Source: a virus
Virus record (IMG/VR): IMGVR_UViG_3300042365_000054
Coordinates: 1 to 20,058 of that record
Direction: 5' to 3' (one strand)
DNA length: 20,058 nucleotides
The notes under the pieces are model-generated. The model ran no database searches, had not been told where the DNA came from, and was given only the letters and a program-made list of their open reading frames with translations. The stretch's first letter is position 1. Every line of letters begins with the position of its first letter. The translations under genes were made by a program, and so were the position numbers. This document shows, in pieces, positions 15,208 through 20,058 of the stretch.

Positions 15208-15733
15208 TGCACAGCTCCACCAGTGCTGCACGGTGCTCCTGCGTCAGCACCTGATGGATCACGGTCGGATCCGTCTCACCAGCCAACTGGTGGCTCAACC
15301 GATCCGCCAAATTCGCCAATGCTTCCCGCACGCCGCGGCCAACCTTAAACGCCTCCTTCTTCACCTCATCAGCAGGTACCAGCTCACCGCGCTGCTGCGT
15401 CACCTGCAGCTTCGCCAGCTCAGCCTGATAGTGCTCACGCCGTGCCCTGCTCTCATTCAGGTCTGGGATCGCATCATCCGGCAGCCCATTCACGCGGCGC
15501 TTCAGTTCATCCGCGTCACGTGGTGGTGGCACGATCGGATCGGCCTGCCGCACCTTGCTGTTGTGCGTTGCCCTGGTGTTCTTGTCCCATAGCTCGATCG
15601 CCAGATCACGATCCAACCAGCGCTTGCCGTCCTTCTCCACCACTGCTGCAGCGATCCGCGCTTTGCTCGCTGCTGTCACAGTGCCCTTCGCGCATCCTTT
15701 GATCGCTGCAAACTCACTAAACGTGACTAGCAA
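15200..15733 (-). CDS. Terminase small subunit, Nu1-like
   Basis: A 177-residue protein (lambda Nu1 is 181) from TTG 15733, with AGGAG 10 bases upstream at 15747-15743. Residues about 3-45 form a winged-helix-type DNA-binding domain: TFSEFAAIKGCAKGTVTAAS, then EKDGKRWLDRDLA. Residues 88-115 are a charged helix with ARREHYQAELAKLQV, followed by RGELVPADEVKKEAF and LADRLSHQLAG, the conserved assembly part. It would bind the packaging start site and bring in the large subunit. The following gene is the large subunit, overlapping by 8 bases. The DNA just before this gene is the expected binding region. Confidence 0.92.
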   Translation of the reverse strand: MLVTFSEFAAIKGCAKGTVTAASKARIAAAVVEKDGKRWLDRDLAIELWDKNTRATHNSKVRQADPIVPPPRDADELKRRVNGLPDDAIPDLNESRARREHYQAELAKLQVTQQRGELVPADEVKKEAFKVGRGVREALANLADRLSHQLAGETDPTVIHQVLTQEHRAALVELCNE

Positions 15734-15915
15734 CCCTTAAACACTCCTAGTTCAGTTCAATACTATGCAGTTATTGAACTCTCAAACTGGGAAAGGGGTA
15801 AGATTGATGAGATCCCTTGCGCTGCAAGGGTTTGAGAGGTTCGGGCTCTGACGCTAGCTGAAGCGGGTGCGAACGAACGACCCATATGTGTTGAGTGTGG
15901 AAGGACCCGTTCGTG
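15734..15915. other. Dyad-rich intergenic region before the terminase genes; candidate cos site / late control region
   Basis: I find no gene in these 182 bases. Three perfect inverted repeats crowd into 15754-15838: AGTTCAATA/TATTGAACT (15754-15762 and 15772-15780), CTCTCAAAC/GTTTGAGAG (15779-15787 and 15830-15838), and CCCTTGC/GCAAGGG (15814-15820 and 15824-15830, 3-base loop). A weaker pair, ACGAACG/CGTTCGT, lies at 15873-15879 and 15908-15914. In lambda-type phages cos and the terminase-binding sites lie directly upstream of the Nu1 gene, as here. None of the hairpins is followed by a T-run on the minus strand, so a classic terminator is not supported. I could not define a convincing -35/-10 pair. 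Confidence 0.45.
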
Positions 15916-16605
15916 TCATCGCGCGGTCGCGATGGCTTTGTCGAGCGCAGCACTAAGCATGTCGTTGAAGTTGCGCTGCACGATCTTCTCGCCGATGTCT
16001 TGAATGGGGAAGCGGCCTGTGTAGCGCGGTGCTGCTGATGCTGCGATGAAGTAGGGGAACAGCTGCTCGCGTGAGCGGCGATAGATGCCAGGCGGTCTGT
16101 TGCCGCCCTTTGGTGTGCCAACGAAGAAGCCGCCGCGCTTGTTGGTGGTGCTCAATCCTTTGCTGATGGATCGCAGGGTTGCGAGGCTGACGTTGCCTGC
16201 GTCTGTGATCTTGACCAGGGAGGTGGGTACCAGGGCGGTGCCCGGGGCGAGGGTGCCGTCGTTGTCAACACCAGCGAAGTAGCGCTCAAAGCCCTTGGCT
16301 ACACGCTGGCCACCTTGGATGCCATAGCGGAGATAGCGGGCACGGTTGCGGCCCTCTTGGTTGTTGGCGAAGACGTAGGCGGTGAGGTCGGCCTTCTTTG
16401 ACTTCTGGACGAGGAAGGCGGACTGGGTGAACTTGACGGGTGAGTGGAAGTATTGCCGGGTTGCGCCGTTGAGAGAAGTGCGTGCCTTGAAGGCCACGTC
16501 GTTGAGCGCGACTGACGTGGCAAAGGGCAGTTGCTTGGCGACGGCAGCAGACCATCGCGACGCCTGCTGCAGGCCCTGCTGATCGATCTCAAGGGTGATG
16601 GCCAT
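15916..16605 (-). CDS. Minor tail protein, gpZ-like (displaced position)
   Basis: A 229-residue protein beginning MAITLEIDQQGLQQASRWSA. The segment AVAKQLPFATSVALNDVAFK, followed by a basic stretch and KFTQSAFLVQKSKKADL, resembles the opening of phage minor tail protein Z: a helix, an A-x-N-x-V-A core, then a basic region with a KADLTAYVF strand. Gly-rich RYGIQGGQRVAKGFERY and FFVGTPKGGNRPPGIY follow. Proteins of this group help complete the tail top before head joining. Lambda Z lies between FII and U; here the gene lies upstream of the small terminase, behind the replication genes. I see no good Shine-Dalgarno before ATG 16605. Family call moderate. Confidence 0.62.
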   Translation of the reverse strand: MAITLEIDQQGLQQASRWSAAVAKQLPFATSVALNDVAFKARTSLNGATRQYFHSPVKFTQSAFLVQKSKKADLTAYVFANNQEGRNRARYLRYGIQGGQRVAKGFERYFAGVDNDGTLAPGTALVPTSLVKITDAGNVSLATLRSISKGLSTTNKRGGFFVGTPKGGNRPPGIYRRSREQLFPYFIAASAAPRYTGRFPIQDIGEKIVQRNFNDMLSAALDKAIATAR

Positions 16606-16642
16606 GGCCCAAGGGTAGGCGGAGCGGAGTCATTCCCCTATT

Positions 16643-16734
16643 GCCAAGCTGCCAACCTGCCAACCTCGCGCGAAGACTGACGCGCGAATTGGCGTGGATG
16701 GGATCAACTGTCAACCTGCCGACCTTGTCAACGT
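16643..16734. repeat. Two clusters of tandem 8-bp repeats, consensus GYCAACCT
   Basis: First cluster: GCCAAGCT, GCCAACCT, GCCAACCT in direct tandem at 16643-16666. Second cluster: GATCAACT, GTCAACCT, GCCGACCT in tandem at 16702-16725, plus GTCAACGT offset by one base at 16727-16734. The strict 8-base phase outside any convincing gene argues against codon effects. The clusters are about 35 bases apart. Confidence 0.8.
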
Positions 16735-16788
16735 TGCCCCTATAGCTCCTTTTTCTACCCTCTCCCCTTTTTATTAAATCCTTTAGAA

Positions 16789-16812
16789 AGGTTGGGAGGT
16801 TAGTAAGGTTAG
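16789..16812. repeat. Inverted-orientation cluster of the same 8-bp repeat
   Basis: AGGTTGGG (16789), AGGTTAGT (16797) and AGGTTAGG (16806) are close to the reverse complement of GCCAACCT and are spaced 8 and 9 bases apart. They lie on the other side of the AT-rich patch from the forward clusters, so the whole makes a loose palindromic arrangement. Confidence 0.7.
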
Positions 16813-16837
16813 GGGAGTCGCTGCGCTGCAATGGATC

Positions 16838-18892
16838 TCAGCCTGCCAACCTCTCCGCTGAGGTTGGAAGGAATACCCATCTGGAGCGTCCATCGACCCA
16901 TTGGCGCTGTTTGGCAAAGCCGAGCTCGCGCATGATCGATGCGACCTGCATCTGATCAGCGCGGCTTTGGCGCTCCACTGGTTTGCTGATCGCTTCGGTC
17001 AGCAGCAGCTCGCTGGTGATGGGTCGACCGTCATTGCGGGGTGCGTTGAGCCATTCTTGGATGGCGGCCTTCCATGGGGAGTCGACGAGGTAGGACTCGT
17101 TTTCGGCGTCGACCTGTGCGCTGTGTTCGCGTGATAGGTGGTTGGGTTCGCCTGCGCGGTATGCGGCCACCGCTGCGGACCAGATGGCGTCACGCTCCAG
17201 CAGAAGGCCATCAACGGGGATGTGCGGGGCGGCTGTGACGGGTATCACCCAGAACCGGCGGTTGCCGGTGTCGTCGACTAGGAAGCCGGTGTCGCGGTTG
17301 GTGGAGCCGACGATGATCGAGCGGCGTGGGTATGCCTCAGTGGTGCGCTGGTATGGCGCGCGGAACATGTCGGTCTGTTGGGTGAGAAAGGCTTTGACCT
17401 GGCCTGCGTGCTTGCGGTTGGTGATGTGATCGAGCTCGGCCCATTCCATGAGCCATGAGCGGTGGAGCACCATGAGATCGTCTTTGGAACCGATGTCGCG
17501 TAGGGCATCACTGAACCAAAGGCCGCCGAGGTTGCGCCAGAAGGTGGACTTACCGCAGCCTTGCGGACCCATCAGGACGCAGGCGGAGTCGTGCTTGCAG
17601 CCGGGCTCAAAGATGCGGCGCACGGCGGCCACGAGCGTGGCCTTGAGCATGGCGTCATAGAGGGTGCCGGGCTGATCTGCTGGGCGGAGGTAGGCGGTCG
17701 CGATGTGATCGATGGGAACGGGCTGCACGTGATCAGCGACGTGCTCGAGGTAGTTGCGGACGGGGTCGTATGGGTTCTCGAGTGCGACGACGTGGACGGC
17801 ATCAGCGGCTAGGTCTTTGGTGACCTTGACGCCTTGCTGTGAGAGCTGTAGGTAGAAGTGCTCGATGTGCTCGAGGGGTTTTTCGTCGAGCTCGATCACC
17901 TTGGTGAACAAGTTCCAGCGGAGGCGATCGCCTAGCTGCTGACGCAGGAGCTCGAGAAGCTCATTGGATTCGAGCTTGAGGAGCTTGCCGTGAGCTGCGG
18001 TAGGGTTTGGCGCGCTGCGTTGTTGCGGCGGAGATGGCGGCTGCCCGGCTGGAGACGGGCGGCTTTTCTCATGACCTGCTAGGTGCGCGAGGGTGCCGAT
18101 GCTGACGCCACCTGCTGCTGATGAGAAGGTGCGCCATTTGGCTTCGCAGACACCGGGCTCGAATTTGCCGGATGCGGTGGACCAGCTGATCCAATCGGAT
18201 AGCAGCGAGTCGTCGCCAACGCTGTGAAGCGCCATGCCAACGCGCAGCCATGCGTCGTAGTCGTCGGCATCGGCTGCTGGGATGGATGCGAGGTAATCGC
18301 GTGCGCGCTGTGCGTCGGTGTCTGGTAGGCGCAGCAGCGGCGCTGGTTCAGGCTTGTGGCGCTGCATCTGCTGCAGCAAGAGTGAGGGCGCCTCAGCAAG
18401 AGGCAGATCACCTGGTGCGCGACCTTTGAGCCAGCGGTAGACGCCGGTGATGGGGTGAGCGCCTGCAACGACGGACTGACAGCCGGACCAGCGGAGCTCG
18501 AGCTGCTCACCCTTGATGCTGCTGCGCAGCTTGGTGGTCTTGATGGTGGCCCAGAAGGGTTCTGGGACTTGATAGATGATCTGTACGCGGCCATCACGGC
18601 CTGAGGTGACGGCCCATGACTTGGGTAGGTCACGGAGTGGTGCGCCGATCTGCTCGAGCACCTCTGATGCGCCGAGACCATCGTGATCGACGAAGAGCAG
18701 GCCACCGGACTGCGGGCCAGCGATGACGCCAATGGCTACGGCACGGCCTGCGGTGATCTCAGCGGTGAGCTGATCTCGGGAGATGGGGTGCTTTTGCCAT
18801 TCGGGCTGATATGGGCGCTTGTCGTTGCCGACGGCTACCAGGGCCCAGTGGTCGGGGATATTGGCGAGCTGTTGAAGGAGATCGGCTGCCAC
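16838..18892 (-). CDS. Primase-polymerase / VapE-type P-loop helicase fusion protein
   Basis: A 684-residue replication protein. Residues about 10-175 form a primase-polymerase domain with the metal-binding motif LLFVDHDG (Asp69, Asp71), then AVTSGRDGRVQIIYQVP and ELRWSGCQSVVAGAHP. Residues about 193-272 look like a primase C-terminal (PriCT-type) domain with YDAWLRVGMALHS and CEAKWRTFSS. After a Pro-rich linker (275-300) comes a virulence-associated-protein-E-type ATPase: Walker A GPQGCGKST (442-450), Walker B LMEWAELD (481-488), sensor GSTNRD (529-534), Arg finger GNRRFW (543-548). Residues 605-676 look like a winged helix. It should open the origin and prime synthesis. GTG 18892 is the most likely start; no ATG is available in frame and no strong Shine-Dalgarno is seen. 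Repeats lie on both sides of the gene. Confidence 0.93.
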   Translation of the reverse strand: MAADLLQQLANIPDHWALVAVGNDKRPYQPEWQKHPISRDQLTAEITAGRAVAIGVIAGPQSGGLLFVDHDGLGASEVLEQIGAPLRDLPKSWAVTSGRDGRVQIIYQVPEPFWATIKTTKLRSSIKGEQLELRWSGCQSVVAGAHPITGVYRWLKGRAPGDLPLAEAPSLLLQQMQRHKPEPAPLLRLPDTDAQRARDYLASIPAADADDYDAWLRVGMALHSVGDDSLLSDWISWSTASGKFEPGVCEAKWRTFSSAAGGVSIGTLAHLAGHEKSRPSPAGQPPSPPQQRSAPNPTAAHGKLLKLESNELLELLRQQLGDRLRWNLFTKVIELDEKPLEHIEHFYLQLSQQGVKVTKDLAADAVHVVALENPYDPVRNYLEHVADHVQPVPIDHIATAYLRPADQPGTLYDAMLKATLVAAVRRIFEPGCKHDSACVLMGPQGCGKSTFWRNLGGLWFSDALRDIGSKDDLMVLHRSWLMEWAELDHITNRKHAGQVKAFLTQQTDMFRAPYQRTTEAYPRRSIIVGSTNRDTGFLVDDTGNRRFWVIPVTAAPHIPVDGLLLERDAIWSAAVAAYRAGEPNHLSREHSAQVDAENESYLVDSPWKAAIQEWLNAPRNDGRPITSELLLTEAISKPVERQSRADQMQVASIMRELGFAKQRQWVDGRSRWVFLPTSAERLAG
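16846..16867. repeat. Perfect inverted repeat made of two repeat units at the primase gene 3' end
   Basis: CCAACCTC (16846-16853) and GAGGTTGG (16860-16867) form an 8-bp stem with a 6-base loop, inside the last codons of the primase gene. Each arm is one copy of the 8-bp repeat seen in the adjoining gap, in opposite orientations. No T-run follows on the minus strand. It may be a paired protein-binding site or an mRNA hairpin. Confidence 0.65.
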
Positions 18893-18926
18893 ATGGCTAC
18901 GGAGAGGCCGGCAGAGTTTGGCAGAT

Positions 18927-18942
18927 AGGTTGGCAGGTTGGT
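18927..18942. repeat. Tandem pair of the 8-bp repeat upstream of the primase gene
   Basis: AGGTTGGC (18927-18934) and AGGTTGGT (18935-18942) are direct tandem copies of the reverse complement of GCCAACCT, in the 52-base gap between the nuclease stop and the primase GTG. A looser copy, AGTTTGGC, lies just before them at 18915-18922. Binding here could both mark the origin and control primase expression. Confidence 0.7.
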
Positions 18943-18944
18943 AG

Positions 18945-19325
18945 TTATCTCAGCAATTCGTTTGCGTCTTGCACTGAGCGTGCGATGCCTGCGATGCCAC
19001 CTGCCGCCGATACGGTGCGTTGCCATGCGTGTTGCTCGGGTCTGACGCGACCATTGGGCAGCTTGATTTCGATGCTGGTGAACACAGCAATGCGTTGCCC
19101 GACCATCTCTGGCGTGACCGTGACGGTGCGCCAGCCGATCAGATCAGCAGAACCCTTGGCAAGGCCGAATGTGACGAGCCGGCCGGTGCGTGGATCGGGC
19201 AAAGATCCGACCTGGTTGCGGAACAGCCTCAGATCAGATCGCGTGCCAACGGCTAGGCGGATTTGCTGCTGGAGGGTGGTCTCAGCGTTGGCCACGGGCG
19301 AAGTAGACGTGCTTCGCCCATCCAA
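18945..19325 (-). CDS. VRR-NUC family nuclease
   Basis: A 126-residue protein if TTG 19325 is used (GAAG 7 bases upstream), or 116 residues from GTG 19295. Both overlap the helicase end. The stand-alone VRR-NUC pattern is complete: Glu15 in AETTLQQQIRL, the N-x-G-type RNQVG (36-40), Gly-Leu-x-Lys-Gly-x-x-Asp as GLAKGSADLIG (Asp61), the active-site EIK (Glu86, Lys88) and RPEQHAWQ (Gln98). These small PD-(D/E)XK-like nucleases are frequent in phages beside replicative helicases, where they probably process branched DNA. Lying between helicase and primase, it is part of the replication cassette. The exact substrate is not known. Confidence 0.92.
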   Translation of the reverse strand: MDGRSTSTSPVANAETTLQQQIRLAVGTRSDLRLFRNQVGSLPDPRTGRLVTFGLAKGSADLIGWRTVTVTPEMVGQRIAVFTSIEIKLPNGRVRPEQHAWQRTVSAAGGIAGIARSVQDANELLR

Positions 19326-20058
19326 CAGGATTCTTCATGCCTCTGGCTTGCCCGAGGTGGATCAGCTCCTTGAGCGTGCGTGCTTGACCTTGCTGCTGGC
19401 GTTGCTGGGTGCGGCGCTTCATCTCTTGCAGTTCACCTGCCAGCTCACGTATCACGCGTGATTTGATCGGCACGCACTGCGCGCCACAGACCGGGCATTG
19501 CGGCTGTGGCTTGAATGCTGCGAAGCATTCCGGGCATGTACGTACAGATGGCGCTGGTGTGCCTTTGCTGCGGCGCATACGGTCATCCAGCGACCAGTCG
19601 CGCGAATCATCGGGGAATCCGTGGCGCGTGACGTTGCCCACATGGTCGAGGATCACGGCGTGTTCCTTGCCAGGTGCTGGCCGTAGCACACGGCCCACCT
19701 GCTGCAGGTAGAGGCCGAGCGATTGCGTGGGCCTGAGCAGGATGGCGCAGCTAGCGGCTGGCACGTCGAAGCCCTCGCTGACCACGTCGACGGTGACGAG
19801 CACGCGGATGCGATGCGCGGCAAAGTCGGCCACCACCTGCTCGCGGCCTGGAGTATTGCCTAACAGCAGTTCCGCGGCAATACCTGCCGTCTTAAATGCG
19901 TCGCACACTGAGATGGCATGGGCGACATTGCAGCAAAAGGCGATCGCTTGCTGGCCTGCTGCTAGGCGCTGGTAGTGGGCGATGGCATCGCCGGTAACGG
20001 TTGGCCGATCCATAGCGGCCGCGGCCTGATCGTTGGCGTAGTCACCACCACGGCTGCG
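19282..20058 (-). CDS. SF2 DEAD/DEAH-type helicase, C-terminal half (N-terminus beyond window)
   Basis: The frame is open to the right edge: 15 codons (beginning RSRGGDYANDQAAAA) precede the first internal ATG at 20013, so the true start lies outside. The visible 258 residues hold the second RecA-like domain: AIAFCCNVAHA (motif IV area), then VLVTVDVVSEGFDVP (motif V area) and LYLQQVGRVLRP (motif VI with the Arg fingers). A likely zinc-binding pair CPEC and CPVC follows, then a basic Arg/Gln-rich segment and the ending GMKNPVGWAKHVYFARGQR. The MDRP-x-x-TGDAI-x-HY opening is common in phage Rad25/SSL2-type helicases. It probably unwinds DNA during phage replication. The Walker A and DEAH box lie outside the window and cannot be checked. 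Confidence 0.92.
   Translation of the reverse strand, partial: RSRGGDYANDQAAAAMDRPTVTGDAIAHYQRLAAGQQAIAFCCNVAHAISVCDAFKTAGIAAELLLGNTPGREQVVADFAAHRIRVLVTVDVVSEGFDVPAASCAILLRPTQSLGLYLQQVGRVLRPAPGKEHAVILDHVGNVTRHGFPDDSRDWSLDDRMRRSKGTPAPSVRTCPECFAAFKPQPQCPVCGAQCVPIKSRVIRELAGELQEMKRRTQQRQQQGQARTLKELIHLGQARGMKNPVGWAKHVYFARGQR

Larger units (their letters stand above)
16606..16837. other. Intergenic repeat region after the primase gene; candidate replication origin
   Basis: This 232-base gap holds 8-bp repeats in two orientations around an AT-rich patch (about 16745-16790, containing TTTTTATTAAATC). A minus-strand frame of 80 codons crosses it, but its product is just the translation of the repeats (for example LTNLPTF) followed by low-complexity residues, so I do not call a gene. 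Direct repeats beside an AT-rich segment next to a replication gene is the usual layout of an iteron origin. This is inference from layout. Confidence 0.45.

Noticed and set aside
15814-15830. CCCTTGC/GCAAGGG hairpin as a rho-independent terminator
   Set aside because: No T-run follows on the minus strand, and on the plus strand only TTTGAG follows, with no plus-strand gene to terminate.
15814-15860. Hairpin followed by GGTTCGGG, resembling a tRNA T-arm or attachment site
   Set aside because: No acceptor, D or anticodon arms can be built around it and no integrase is in view.
15771-16121. 116-codon minus-strand frame across the gpZ-like gene end and the dyad region
   Set aside because: Ser/Gln/His-rich shadow of the gpZ-like gene in another frame, with no motif or ribosome binding site.
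16709-16731. Two TTGACA hexamers on the minus strand resembling -35 boxes
   Set aside because: Both are part of the 8-bp repeat units, and no -10-like hexamer lies 16-18 bases downstream.
16589-16831. 80-codon minus-strand frame in the gap after the primase gene
   Set aside because: Its residues are translated tandem repeats plus low-complexity sequence, and it overlaps the start of the gpZ-like gene; repeats explain it better than a protein.

Overview
The window is a nearly gap-free, single-direction block of bacteriophage genes. Every supported gene lies on the minus strand, so the genes read from right to left. Gene order and families match a long, non-contractile-tailed (siphovirus) phage or prophage with lambda-style packaging and an HK97-fold capsid. 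The DNA looks GC-rich. It contains three exact copies of GCGATCGC (13531, 17924, 19940), the HIP1 octamer that is over-represented in many cyanobacterial genomes. I infer a cyanobacterial, perhaps Synechococcus/Cyanobium-like, host, but this is not proven. No integrase, repressor, lysis gene, tRNA or CRISPR array is visible, so lysogeny cannot be judged.

Layout in transcription order. (1) Replication cassette, 20058-16838: the C-terminal end of an SF2 helicase (cut by the window edge), a VRR-NUC nuclease, and a primase-polymerase fused to a VapE-type P-loop helicase. Clusters of an 8-bp repeat, consensus GYCAACCT, lie on both sides of the primase gene and look like origin iterons. (2) A gpZ-like minor tail gene, 16605-15916. 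(3) A dyad-rich gap of 182 bp, 15915-15734, which is the best candidate for a cos site and/or late promoter. (4) Packaging and head genes: small terminase, large terminase, Ig-like/gpW-like joining protein, portal, and one 788-residue protein carrying an extra N-terminal domain, prohead protease and HK97 major capsid protein. (5) Head completion and connector: a 68-aa protein, a decoration-like protein, a gpFII-like joining protein, and an unexpected Mtd-N/jelly-roll adhesin-like protein. (6) Tail: gpU-like terminator, a 57-aa protein, major tail protein, a tail-assembly chaperone pair joined by a -1 frameshift site, tape measure protein, a minor tail protein, and a large gpJ-like tail-tip protein that runs off the left edge.

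The order is that of lambda (Nu1-A-W-B-C/E-D-FII-U-V-G-GT-H-L/M-J) with two changes. The gpZ-like gene sits upstream of the terminase, and an adhesin-like gene fills the place where Z would be. Most neighbouring genes overlap by ATGA or TGATG, so the packaging-to-tail block is probably one translationally coupled operon.

I do not see a wholly new defence or regulatory system. The most interesting items are the repeats around the primase gene, the structured region before the terminase, the capsid polyprotein with a possible internal start, the chaperone frameshift, and the adhesin-like gene in the head-tail connector block.
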